This document shows, in pieces, positions 30,244 through 41,039 of a DNA stretch of 64,000 nucleotides. The stretch is from Urophycis tenuis (taxonomy: Eukaryota; Chordata; Actinopteri; Gadiformes; Phycidae), in contig JAXIVH010000073.1 of the NCBI GenBank assembly GCA_036785325.1, positions 717,001 through 781,000 on the forward strand, given 5' to 3'. A model generated the notes under the pieces. The model was not told the DNA's origin. It saw only the letters and a list, made by a program, of their open reading frames with translations, and did not search any database. A program made the translations under genes and the position numbers. How positions within the stretch are numbered: position 1 is the first letter of the stretch; every line of letters starts with the position of its first letter.

Positions 30244-31255
30244 AAACGCCCCGGCCACATTTAAAAGATTAATGGAGTGTGCGCTGAAAGTTCTTCGTGG
30301 TAAGATCTGTTTTGTCTACCTCGACGACATTATCATATACTCGGTAGACACCAATACTCACTTCAATGACCTACAGACCGTCCTGAACCGCCTCAGAGAA
30401 GCTGGTCTCACTGTAAATATGGCCAAAAGTAATTTCTTCCAATCCCAGCTCAAGTTCCTAGGCCATATTGTCTCAGCTGCTGGGGTCCAAGCCGACCCAG
30501 AAAAGACCCAGGCCATCCGGGACTTTCCGGTGCCAACCTGCTTAAAGGGGGTGCAACGTTTTTTGGGAATGGCTGGATGGTATCATAGGTTCGTGCCAAA
30601 TTTCGCCAAACTTGCTGAACCCCTTCACAAGCTCAAGAGGAAAGGGGCCAGATTCAGCTGGACTACTGAGTGCCAAGAAGCTTTTGATGCTCTCAAAGAC
30701 CACCTCATCCGTCCTCCAGTCTTGGGTCATCCTGATCTGAAATTGCCCCTCACTGTCTACACAGATGCCAGCAACATCGGCCTAGGTGCAATATTGGTTC
30801 AGCAGAGAGGTCTTGGGTCTGAAGAAGTCCTGGCCTTTGCCAGCAGAACGTTGGACAAGGCAGAACGAAACTACAGCACAATGGAGCAGGAATGTCTGGC
30901 CATCGTCTGGTCTCTCCAGAAATGGCACCACTACCTAGAGGGTCGACACTTTACGGTAGTGACGGACCATGCTTCGCTGAGTTGGGTATTTAAAACCATT
31001 AAGCCCAGTCCTCGACTCATGCGCTGGGCTCTGCTGCTACAAGAGTTTGCCTTCTCTGTGGAATACAGAAAGGGGAAGTACAACTCTGTTCCTGATGCCT
31101 TGTCTCGGGCACCTCTGTCCAGTGGTGCCCCAATCTGTGCTGCAGTGATGGGATGGAAGCACGAACCAGACAAACTTGACAAGCCTGACCTCTCATTGAT
31201 GGATGATGAAGTGTGGAAAGCTCAACAGGAGGATGCAGAAATCCATCCTGGAAAA
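30228..31255 (+). pseudogene. Gypsy-2 RT palm/thumb and RNase H
   Basis: Carries MPFGLKNAPATFKRL, the catalytic YLDD (FVYLDDIIIYS, about 30316-30345), FLGHIVSAAGV and FLGMAGWYHRF. The RNase H part is TDASNIGLGAILVQQ, MEQECLAIVWSLQKWHHYL and TDHASL. Without the upstream A-run indel and the frame change near 31250 it would be continuous with gag-protease and integrase, so gypsy-2 probably had one long fused polyprotein. Confidence 0.9.
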
Positions 31256-31927
31256 TGGAGAAAGAGCCATCAATGATACTACGAAGCTAACCATCATTGA
31301 GGATAAAGTGTATCGCACAATCCACCTGCCTCATCGTACCCTTTATCAGGTCTTTGTTCCCCAGTCCCTGCGCTCTCAGCTCTTGCACGCCTTCCATGAC
31401 GACCCATCAGCGGGCCATCTAGGAAGGTATAAAACATATAAACGGCTACAAGCTCTGGCATACTGGCCTAAAATGAGTGTGGACGTTAAGGACTATGTGA
31501 GAGCCTGTCAGATCTGCCAGCAGTATAAGCCAGAAGCGAGGAAACCTGCAGGAAAGATTCAGCAAACCATTGTCACACAACCATGGGAAATGCTGGGCGT
31601 AGACCTAATGGGGCCTCTGCCAAGAAGTTCCCAGCTGAACACCTACCTTTTCACGTTGGGTAGAGATGTTTCCTTTGCATGAGGCCACCGCTGTAACATG
31701 CTCCCGCATCCTGGTGAGGGATATCATCACACGATGGGGAGTCCCCAAACATCTTTTGTCTGATCAAGGCACCCAGTTCATCTCAGACCTTTTCACTGAA
31801 ATCTGCAAAGGTTGGGGATTAGCCAGAAGGTTCACCTCTACTTATCATCCGCAGACGAACTTAACTGAAAGGGTGAACCGTACCTTGAAAGACATGGTGG
31901 CTGCCTATGTTGGGAGCCAACATAAAC
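31256..31927 (+). pseudogene. Gypsy-2 integrase, truncated
   Basis: The zinc-binding region (HAFHDDPSAGHLGRYKTYKRL ... CQICQQ) and D (GVDLMGP), D (LSDQGTQF) and E (NLTERVNRTLKDM) of the catalytic triad are present, with a frameshift near 31670. The protein breaks off after AAYVGSQHK at about 31927, where LTR sequence begins. The integrase C-terminus, 3' UTR, polypurine tract and U3 of the 3' LTR are deleted. Confidence 0.88.
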
Positions 31928-32286
31928 ATACAGAGACTAAGCCCCGGACCACCAAAACTCTGAAATTTTGGTCCTTACCGCACCCACTCTCACACTTATT
32001 CCCTCGCATGCTTACGGACAAATTGCATAAATCCAACATTGTATTGAAATTGTATGAAATTGAATGGTGTTTTTCTCTTTTTGTGTTGATGAATATAATC
32101 TTTGCCATGACCTATTGAGTCTGTGTTCTGCTGAGTCCTGATATTCAAGAGTTCATCTCAGCTCATGAGAAAAAATAGGTTCAGTTAAGCCCTACACCGA
32201 ATCACCTATTGTAGTGGTGTGTTGTGACTTTAATTGAGTCCTTTGTAATGAATGACTTGTTGCTTAATCCTAGTCAAACCGTTACA
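31928..32286 (+). repeat. Gypsy-2 3' LTR, 5'-deleted
   Basis: Matches 26829-27187. The junction ACATAAA/CATACAGAGAC against CTTCCCC/CATACAGAGAC shows where the deletion entered the LTR. It ends GTTACA at 32286, followed by right-end hAT sequence. Confidence 0.88.
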
Positions 32287-32391
32287 ACATGCACATGGCG
32301 ATATATCGAGGGCGGAAAAATGATCGAGGTCATTTTCATTTATCGTGCGATTAATTGATTTATTGATTATCGTCCCAGGCCTACGTACAAC

Positions 32392-32857
32392 ACATGCGTG
32401 GGAAAAACATTTTGCCCTGTGACGTGTCAATTTCAAAACAACAATGGTGGGAGAACAAGAAACACTGTGGTCTGATGCACTGCGTATTTCTGGATCTCTT
32501 CAATCACAAATGCAGTTACTATGGTTTTTTATGCTGTGCGCGGAAGAAGTGATGAACTGACTGCTGTGATCAGCTGTTTCCTGGTTTTAAAACTCCTGGC
32601 TGTGGAGCGCGCCACAATGCATGTTACTGACACCTCCACCCATCTCAAGCAATTGCCGGAACATCGACAGCTTGGATTTACAAGGCAATGGAGGTGACAA
32701 AAAGTGTACCCTCCTAGGCGTGATATTGCCAGGCCAAAATTGACCTACCGTGATCTATCTAAATTCTCAGACCTAGCCACAAAAAGATTGTCCTGTATAA
32801 AAACGCCTAAAGTCAGGAAAATAAATTCTGTTTGGCAGCATTTCGAAACACAAGAAT
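32392..32857. other. Unassigned sequence
   Basis: Flank of the large hAT. No gene, terminal repeat or domain recognised. Confidence 0.4.
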
Positions 32858-33062
32858 AATAATTAAAAAATAATAAATTTTATTTGTAAGCGCTTTTACA
32901 GAAGCTCAAAGACACTTTTCAGTTTTAAAATCATAAAATAGAGCAAGTAAAAATAGATTAAAACAGATATATTATAAAATAGAGAGCAGTATAAAAGCAC
33001 ATTGTTATAAGTTAAAAGCTCATTTAAAATGGTGAGTCTTGAGCATGGTCTTGAATGTTGGG

Positions 33063-33984
33063 AGGTGTGTGTCACGGGTGGCGTTGCCGTGGACCCAAAC
33101 CCAACACAGAGAATCGTAGTGTTAGGGTTTGCAGACAAAGACCCAAATGCAGACCGGATGCAGTCAAAACAAGCTTTTAATGGCTGATTCAAAACAGAAA
33201 GTCAATAGCACAAAAATGGTGCAAAAGGAAAAAATGTCCAAAGGAGGACAGTGCTTAAATAGTGGAAGGGGAACTAATTGAATCAACAGAAAACTAGGGG
33301 GAAAATCAATTAAAATAACGAGCAGGGCAGGTGTGGCAAAAGAGGGGCGGAGTTCAAAATCACATGGGAACAAACACAAAAGCACATGGTGTCCAAAACA
33401 AAACACAGGCAATGCCACTACCGTCCAGTAGGGCAACCAGTCCATAGGCCAGGGAGCCAAACTACTAACACGTAGACAGAGTTCGGTGGAACAAGGGTTT
33501 ATTGGCTCGGGATGACAGATGGAAACAGATATGATGGATTGTATGCCGTGGGAAGACAGAGGCACGCCAACGGAGCGACCAACCTCCGTGGCGCTGGAAC
33601 CTGGAGGAAGCTGGTCTGACGATCAGACCAACAACCTGTGGAGATGGGTGGCTGGGACGTGAAGCAGAGAACGGGAAAAGAAGAAACTAGATCAGCACGG
33701 AACTTGGAAACAAGGCCTGGAATAAGTCAATGCGAGAACCCGACACAAATACTTTTGATTGCCAAGAGTGCCACTAACTGGTAACAGGGTTGACGTTCTG
33801 GCGGTGAGCGGCTGGGGGACCGGTGTAGATAAGCTGTAGCCCTTGATTGGTGATGGCCCTCAGGTGTGTGGAACCAGAGGGTGAGAGCTGCAGCTTCCTA
33901 GGGACCGGAACAGGTGCGCCTCCTGCCTACTACCTAGGGGGTTGCTATCGAAGGTGAGGGAGAAGTTGTGACTGGCTTCAGTTG
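33063..33984 (-). mobile_element. LTR-like insertion(s) in L2 #2
   Basis: On minus the segment has LTR character: CCAATAAACCCTTGTTCC near 33500, ATTAAAAGC near 33177, and the end GGCAACGCCACCCGTGACA at about 33070. It may be two adjacent LTR-like pieces joined near 33400. No TSD was found and no coding sequence is recognisable. The L2 RT C-terminus that should follow NYLQL is absent on both sides, so a deletion accompanied or followed the insertion. Confidence 0.45.
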
Positions 33985-36210
33985 AAGATAGTTTGTTTGC
34001 ATCCATGATTTAATTTCGGAAAGACAGTTGCTGAGTGTGGAGTGGATGGAGTTGGAGTTGATGGTTTTGGTGGAGACATACAGTTGGATGTCGTCAGCGT
34101 AGCAGTGAAACTGGAGGCCATGTTTACGGATGATCTGGCCAAGGGAGAGGATGTAGAGAATGAAGAGGCAAGGACCAAGCACCGACCCCTGGGGGACACC
34201 CTGTTACAGGAAAGCGGTGGGGGAGTGCAGTTGTTTATGCTGATAAACTGTTGACGGTTGGTGAGGTAGGAGTGAAACCAGGAGAATGCGGTGCCGGTGA
34301 TGTGGAGAGAGGATTCCAGGCGGGAGAGCAGGATGGAGTGGTTGATGGCATCAAAGGCTGCTGTGTGGTCGAGGAGGATGAGGGTGGTGAGGTGTCCAGA
34401 GTCTGAGGATAGGATGAGGTCATTGGTGACTTTCAGGAGGGCTGTCTCGGTGCTGTGTTTTGAACGGAAACCAGATTGGAAGGATTCAAACAGGTTATTG
34501 GAGGTGAGGTGGGTTCTGAGTTGTGAGGCGACAGCACGATTTTTGACAGGAAGGGTAGATTGTACATGGGGCAGAAGTTATTTGGATTGTTGGTGTCAAG
34601 ACCAGGTTTTTGATGATGGGTGTGATGGCAGCCAGTTTGAGGGTTTGGGAGACAGAACCAGAGCGGAGGGAGGTGTTAATGAAGTATATGATGAGTGGGG
34701 AGATGACAGGGAGTTAGTCCTTGATGAGTTTGGAGGGTAAGGGTAAGGTTGCAGGTAGAGGTATTTATTTCGGTCATGATGGTTGTCAATTGTGCAGGTG
34801 ATACTGGAATGAACTTGGTCAGGTGCTGGATAGTGGTGGTGGATCCTGGAGGTGTTGAGGTTACTGTAGATGGTATTGATTTTTGTTTGGAAGAATGATA
34901 GGAATGCTTGGCACTTGTCAGTAGTGAAGGATGAGGAGGTGTTGTCATGTGGTTTGAGGAGGGAGTTGATGGTGGAGAACAGAGCCTTGGGGTTGTTGGA
35001 GTCAGATTGGATGAGGTGGGAGTAGTGGGTGGACCGGGCAGCATTGAGTGCTTCTTTGTACTGTTGTAGGTGGTCGGTGTATGCTAAAAGGTGAACTGAT
35101 AATCCATTTTTTTGTGTAGTCTTTCCAATTGTCTTCTCGGGGTCTTCATTTGGCGGAGTGAGGGGGTGAACCAGGGGGCAGACTGAGTGAAGGAGACTGT
35201 TTTTGTTTTGACGGATGCAAGCTGATCCAGGCAGAAGGAGAATGTGCTGTTGTAGTAGTTGACCAGGTCAGTGGGGTCATCAAGGGGCGGTGGAGGTGAG
35301 GCAGACAGACAATGGGTGAGTGAGGCTGAGAAAGCTGAGGGAGAGATGAATTTAAGGTTTCTGAGAGTTATGATCCGGTTTGTTTTTTGGTGTGGATAGG
35401 GGTGTCAATGTCCATGGTGATAGCCAGGTGGTCAGAGATGTGAAGGTTGTGGCTGGTTACCTATTTGAGGATGCGATTAGTGGAGCAGACCAAGTCCAGA
35501 ATGTGACCACGGCTGTGTGTTGGGAAGTTGATATGTTGGGTGAAGTTGAGAAATGTTAACAGTTCCAGAAATTCAGTGGGCGGTTTATTGTCTGTGCTGT
35601 CAATATGTAGATTGAAATCACCCAGGAGGAGAACAGATGGTGAGATGGCAGATAACTGGGTTACAAGGACCGCAGAAAGGAAGGAGGGATGTGGTTTTGG
35701 GGGGCGATAAATGATGGCTTTGACCAGAGGACAGAGAGTTTGTTGGTGAGGTGGTCAAATGAGGGGGCAGGAGGAATGGAGATGGTGGTTGTTTTTATGT
35801 TTTTTTCTGTAGATGGCAGCAATGCCATCCCCCTGGCCATCTGTGCGGGGTTTGTCCATGTAGGTGTATCCAGTGGAAGTGACTTGATTTAATGAGTAAT
35901 AGTCCAAAGGTTTTTGCCAGGTTTCAGTGAGACAGAGAAAATCCAGGTTATTTTCCGTTATGAATTCATTGAGAATGAGGCTTTTGTTGTTGAGGGAGCG
36001 AGTGTTGAATGAGGCCAGTTTCAGGTGATGTTGCTTCATGAGAGGGTGTGAGGACCGGGTAAGTGGACAGAGATTGCCCGGATTGATACGTCTTGTGCTG
36101 AGTGGACGGCGGCGTCTATGTCTGATGAGAGTGCGGATATGAATAACAGGATGTAGTTGTAATGACTGATGTGTTGGAGGGGGGTGAGAAAGAGTAGAGT
36201 GGTGCCAGTA
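33985..36210 (-). pseudogene. L2 #2 ORF2: endonuclease and reverse transcriptase (decayed)
   Basis: The APE-type endonuclease start is readable as LKLASFNTRSLNNKSLILNE and FLCLTETW at about 36020-35910. It is followed by degraded sequence, then RT words (STETALLKV, LDHTAAFDAINHSILL) in changing frames at 34480-34350. The catalytic YADD block (HCYADDIQLY) at about 34105-34080 is intact, and the frame ends at NYLQL. Endonuclease nicks the target and RT copies LINE RNA there. The many frameshifts make it inactive. Confidence 0.8.
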
Positions 36211-36259
36211 GAGCTTTGGGAGAAGAAGAAGAGTTAGTGGAGGGGGCGCGGCAGGTAAA

Positions 36260-38012
36260 CAGTCATGCATGATCACGTTTAGCGGTGTGCACAGCATGTT
36301 GTAGATTGGCAGCTAACAAGCGGCTTCCATGCCTGTTTGGGTGTAGGCCGTCGGTTTTGAAGAGGGGGGAGTGGTTCCAGAAGACATTAAAATTGTCTAT
36401 GAAATTGATATTGCGAGTGGAGCAGGTGGACTGTAACCAGGTGTGGAGGCTGAGAGTCCTGCTAAAACCTTCTGCTCCCCGGACCACGGTGGGAGTTCAA
36501 GATTCAAGATTCAAGAGACTTTATTCATCCCGAGGGAAATTATTGTGCAACAGATCAAAACAAGAAGGAAAAGAAATATACACAAAATAAATATACCCTT
36601 ATATAACCAATAAAAAACAATATAACAATAAACTAGAGTAACTTATAAACCAACTAACTAACTACCAACTAACTAAAAACCAACTAGCCTAACATTTTGT
36701 TATATTAGCTTATACTTAGTTACTCTAACTTAAGTATAAGCTAATATACCAGTACAAACTATAATAAAAACTAATAAATATATAAATATATCACAGTGAG
36801 TTTTTATGGAATGAGATGAGATAGTTCACCGTACCGCTACAGTAACTACGTAGGTATATATAATATACAGCAATACATATCGTTCCCATGGCAGTACAGT
36901 CAAATGAGTCAACTGAGTACTAAATAAAGTGACTAAATAAATAAAGTGACTTAATAAGGTGACGGTGCATTTAGATGACGTGAGGTCCTCTAACGCCTGA
37001 AGTAGATGAGTTAATTAGTAGATGATTAGTAGTAGAAGTAGATGATTAGTTGGCCTGAAGTAGATGATTATTTGGCCCGGAGATTAAAAAAACAGACTTC
37101 CCGCAGCTGCTTAAGAATTTAATAGATCTAAAAAGTGGGATTTTGTTAGTTCGGACTGCCTGCGGAAGGTGTCATTGGACCCGACATGAACAATCACACG
37201 CTTTATGGAGGACGGGAGAGAGCACAGCAGCGCCGGGAGTTTGCTCAGTATGGCAGAAACTGTGGACCCAGGGAAACAGTGCGTGGCGGCATTAATAAAG
37301 CAGACATTTTGGATTATTGAATCCCCAACTATTAATGTGGTTGGGGAGAAAAGTGGACGAGGAGGTGATGACTGCTGGTACTCATTGCCAGGGAGAGTGG
37401 AGACTGAGTCAGCGCTGTGCAAAGGGGACAGGGAGTGAGGACGGACCGAGTTGACAGCGGCGGCAGCCGGAATGTAAGAGGGATTCACCGACACCGGCTC
37501 TGGGCGAGGGGGGATCCGTGGGGGGGGCAGCCGCTGACATGAGTTTTTGACGGGGCGAATGAGCGGAGGAAACCAGCTTAAATGGCAGGGGAGGAAAGTG
37601 GGGGAGAATTTTTCTCATCAAAGATGGAGAACCTGTTGGACATTTTGAGGGCCATAGATGCAGGTGTGCTTTCCTGGAGCGTATTCCACGATTCCTTCTG
37701 ACGGGATCCGGTAGCAGGAGTGAAGTTAATCAGTGCCTTGTGCTTTGCTCCTACCTGGGACCAGTGATCTGCGGCCGTGGTGACAGGACCGTTTGGAGAC
37801 GTGAGTGGAACCATCGAGTTGAGTTCTCCCGTGGATGTGGAGTTGGCAGCGGGACCCACAGCGACGACCAGCGAGTCCATGATATGCTCCTCATCCCTCA
37901 GCTGGTACAGCGTGGACAGCTTCCCTTCCAGCTCGTCGATCCTCTGGCTAAGCCCTTTGCAGCTGTCACAACCAGGTGAGGTAAGTGGAGCCATGTCATG
38001 ATGTAGGGCCAT
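36260..38012 (-). pseudogene. L2 #2 ORF1 with SGNH/esterase-type domain (split)
   Basis: ORF1 of many CR1/L2 LINEs is an RNA-binding chaperone with an esterase-like fold. Here the N-terminus (38012-37578) has CDSCKGLSQRIDELEGKL, a short coiled coil. After a frameshift, 37494-37111 gives LIVGDSIIQNV (block I Ser of SGNH hydrolases) and VHVGSNDT (block III Asn). After a 580-bp insertion, 36487-36263 gives the block V DGLHPNRHGSRLLAANL. All three esterase blocks are therefore present in order. It is inactive through the frameshift and insertion. Confidence 0.8.
36496..37075 (-). mobile_element. LINE 3' fragment with (TTGAATC)n tail, inserted in L2 #2 ORF1
   Basis: On minus it ends AATTTCCCTCGGGATGAATAAAG followed by TTGAATCTTGAATC repeats at 36497-36515. 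The body is AT-rich non-coding sequence of about 560 bp. L2 ORF1 reads KSVFLISGP on one side and PTVVRGAEGFS on the other, which delimits the insert. Confidence 0.75.
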
Positions 38013-38300
38013 GTCACGATGTCATTGATTGTTTGTAAATAAACAAACAATCCACCTTGGCGGAGACAAAAAAAGGGGGCAGCAAAAAACAAACAAATCC
38101 GTGGTCGAAGTGAGAGACTTTGGTGACAACGAGGAAGACGCGCTTTGTTGACAGGCTAGCCGTTAGCTTTATGCTAGCTATTAGCTTTACGCTTGCACAA
38201 AACAATGAGGCAACAATTTTAAAGGCTTCAGAAGGCTTTAGAAGTGCAATAATCTGAATAATCCGAAGCACGGCAATAAAGGAAAGGTCCAAACATTAAT

Positions 38301-39560
38301 CCAGAAAGAGTAGTTCAACATGAAGGGAAAATAAGGGAAAGTAAGTCAGAAGTTCTGTGGAGCTCTGTATGCGTGCATGTAGGGAGTAGGGAGGGAGACG
38401 AGCGTTTAAAACCACGTCCAGATAACAACTGTTGTAAAATAAAGTAAGGATGTGCAGGAACCTGTAGATGCTCCCCTGTGGCCACTATACCTATTTATCA
38501 CCGTTTCTCGTTGGGAAGATTCAGACTCTCTTATTTTCTTCCTGGCAGCGCTCAAGGCTTTACATCCTGAAGACGAGGCGGTTTCTGGGACCTGACCCAC
38601 TAAGTCGACCCACTAAGTCCAATGCAAACTGTGTCAACAGTCAACTGTCATATCATATCACTGGCGACAATTCTCTTCCATCGGTACTATTTTTTTTGCT
38701 GTTTTGCTGTTCTGCTAAATTGAACAAATTTGGTCTATATGCTGAAACACATCATTCACATATATTTAAAATTTGTGATCAGTCAAATGCTTCAATCAAA
38801 AGCTATGGAATATTAGGCTAATAGTAGCTATTATCTTTCCATCAAATTGAATGCAGCTGCTGACATGAACGTCTTATTTTGTTGTCATCATTTTGTGAAA
38901 AAAGTACAAGTTGGTAAATGTGGTTGCGATCATTTTGTCATATAGTGTAGGCGCTGCACCTTGCCTATAGACAACTTTGGAAAACCTTGATATGCCAATT
39001 GATTACCTTCGAGCATTTAAACCATGCAAAAGTCAATAAAAATCATCATTATATGCTGCATATAGCCTATAATGAAATACGACATAATATGATTTGATGA
39101 TCAGTCGACAGTCGATCAGATCAGTCGTTGGCCTGACAAATCAGTTTTGACAATGCAAAATCGTTGAATTATCAATGTTTGAAAAATAAATCAAGCATGC
39201 CCTTCATATTTAGTATTTCAATCATTTTTCAGTATTAATAGTATTTTTAAGTATAGTGTTATTGGAGTTCTTTCTTCTTTGAATTTTCACTTACCCCTGA
39301 CAGAGGCTGAAAGAAGCTGTGCGACAGAGTTGCAGCACACATTAGGACAACGTAACTAGCACTGCAAGAATCAGGATTAGACTAATTGGTCCACGACCCA
39401 TCCCCTGCATTCTGTAAAGAAGGGAATACGTAAAGCACTGTACTATTGATGACCTCTTAAAGGTGATGGAGTTCACCGGATGCAGCAGAGGGGTGCAGAC
39501 ATGTACTCGTGAGCTCTCGGTGGTGGTACCTAGCATCTGCCTTTATCCTGATTTAACCTC
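38301..39560. other. Unassigned sequence
   Basis: No gene, terminal repeat or domain recognised. AT-rich, possibly ancestral intergenic DNA or diverged repeats. Confidence 0.35.
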
Positions 39561-39698
39561 TCATAACTTTTGATTTTATGCAAGACGCGAAGCAATTAAG
39601 AACACTTTTGCATGGCAAGCTACAATTTTCGTCATACAAAGCGAAAGAAAAATGCAAATCAAACTTGACGGCACCTGCCCGCTGTAATCGCAAAAAAC

Positions 39699-40454
39699 AT
39701 GGCGGACAGGGAAAAGGAAACATCCTTCAGCAAACTTCTCGATGCAATTCAAGATACTAAACCAATATACTACCTCACAAAACATATTGACAAGAAAACA
39801 GCTGGCATACAAACAACATTAACGAAAATCGAGTCCTCACTCTCTATGCTGGCGGAACAGGTCGATGAGATACAGACACGAGTGAGTACAAACAAAGACA
39901 ATATCAAAGATACGTGCGACCGTGTTGACAAAATGGAGAAACTGATAACGCACCTCAAAGACAAAACTGATGACCTAGAAAACCGCAGCAGGAGATCTAA
40001 CATTAGGATAATAAATGTGCCGGAACAAGCAGAAGGTCGAGATGCCATAAGATTTTTAGAAAAGTTTATACCGCAAATTCTGGGTAACGATAACTTCACC
40101 TCACCTGTCACCCTGGAAAGAGCGCACCGCATTGGGAAAAAGTCGGACAGACCGTGGCCTCTCATCGCCAAGTTCCTGAACTTCAGAGATAGAGAGAAAG
40201 TCATTCGACTAGCCAGAAGTAAAGGAGAGATGACATACGAGAACAAAAAGATATCGTTCTATCCAGACTACAGTGCAGATCTGCAGCGTAGAAGAGACGA
40301 GTTCTGTGACGTGAAGTGGACGCTGCGAGAGATGGAGGTGGAATACACGCTGATCTACCCAGCCCAGCTTCGCATCAAACACCTGGGATCCCTCAAGTTT
40401 TTCTCCACACCAGCCGAAGCGCAACGTTTTCTGAAAGATCTCCCAAGTGAGTAG
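39699..40454 (+). CDS. L1-type ORF1 protein, intact (251 aa)
   Basis: L1 ORF1p is an RNA-binding trimer that packages LINE RNA in the cytoplasm and has nucleic-acid chaperone activity. The frame is open from MADREKETSFSKLL to FLKDLPSE. Residues about 35-100 form a coiled coil (ESSLSMLAEQVDEIQTR, KMEKLITHLKDKTDDLENRS). The RRM-like core follows (RRSNIRIINVPEQAEG, RAHRIGKKSDRPWPLIAKF). The C-terminal domain holds REKVIRLARSKGEMTYENKK and ISFYPDYSADLQRRR. Length and order match fish L1 ORF1 proteins. I chose the first ATG because it follows a non-coding leader and lies just before the conserved region. The matching ORF2 is broken, so this copy is not autonomous. Confidence 0.88.
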   Translation: MADREKETSFSKLLDAIQDTKPIYYLTKHIDKKTAGIQTTLTKIESSLSMLAEQVDEIQTRVSTNKDNIKDTCDRVDKMEKLITHLKDKTDDLENRSRRSNIRIINVPEQAEGRDAIRFLEKFIPQILGNDNFTSPVTLERAHRIGKKSDRPWPLIAKFLNFRDREKVIRLARSKGEMTYENKKISFYPDYSADLQRRRDEFCDVKWTLREMEVEYTLIYPAQLRIKHLGSLKFFSTPAEAQRFLKDLPSE

Positions 40455-40734
40455 CCTAAAGCTGACCAAAGTGACTGCAGCACACAGTCCATCGTTGCAG
40501 ACACTGATGAGACAGGATGAGAGGGGTTGTGATTCAAACTGTGACAAAGTAGCCTGACCCTGTTTTCTTCAAATGTTCAGAGTAAAGCCTGGTTTATACT
40601 TCTGCGTAGGGATCGCGTCGTGATCACGCAATGGCCACGCCGTTGCTCGGACGCCGTCATGAGCCCGTGATACTTCTGCGGAGGGATTGCGTTGGGTTTA
40701 CGTCTCAAAATGCAATTAATTGCCACACCGGTAG

Positions 40735-41012
40735 AGGGACCAGAATGACCATTCTGGTCATTACATACGGATTACTAGCGAGTTAAAAAAAAGTTTCGAG
40801 TAGAAATGAAGGCAAAAGTTTTATACGTTTTTTATCAACAGATATGACTATATGATACGATTGCTTTATATAATATACAGCTATGTAGTTTATTATGGTT
40901 TACTTTCTAAATGTCTTGATCTAACGTGACATAACCGTTCTTTATCAAGAACGGCTTTTTAACTCGCTAGTAATCCGTATGTAATGACCATTCTGATCAT
41001 TACATACGGACA
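40735..41012. repeat. Foldback: ~55-bp arms around ~150 bp
   Basis: GACCATTCTGGTCATTACATA...CGGATTACTAGCGAGTTAAAAA at 40748-40797 is repeated inverted at about 40958-41010. The arms also carry an internal short palindrome (GACCATTCTGGTC). This could fold into a long hairpin. Confidence 0.8.
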
Positions 41013-41039
41013 CACACACACACACATATATATATATAT

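Larger units (their letters stand above)
22726..32383. mobile_element. hAT-type DNA transposon enlarged by insertions
   Basis: Termini are TAGGCCTGGGACGATAA at 22726-22742 and its exact inverse at 32367-32383, with 8-bp TSDs. Most of the interior is later material, notably gypsy-2, whose 3' LTR ends at 32286 and leaves 97 bp of the right hAT end. A BED zinc-finger exon lies at 23504-23139. I see no complete hAT catalytic domain, so the element is non-autonomous. Confidence 0.85.
32858..38300 (-). mobile_element. L2-type LINE #2, nearly full length but broken
   Basis: Read on minus: 5' UTR (38300-38013), ORF1 (38012-about 36260), ORF2 endonuclease and RT (about 36210-33985), 3' UTR (33060-32858) ending AAGCGCTTACAAATAAA and TTATTATT-like sequence. 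Two insertions split it: a LINE 3' part within ORF1 (about 36496-37075) and LTR-like sequence (about 33063-33984) that replaces the RT C-terminus. Frameshifts are numerous. Confidence 0.82.

Noticed and set aside
34291..37979. Plus-strand ORFs across L2 #2
   Set aside because: Antisense to recognisable L2 ORF1 and ORF2 words on minus.
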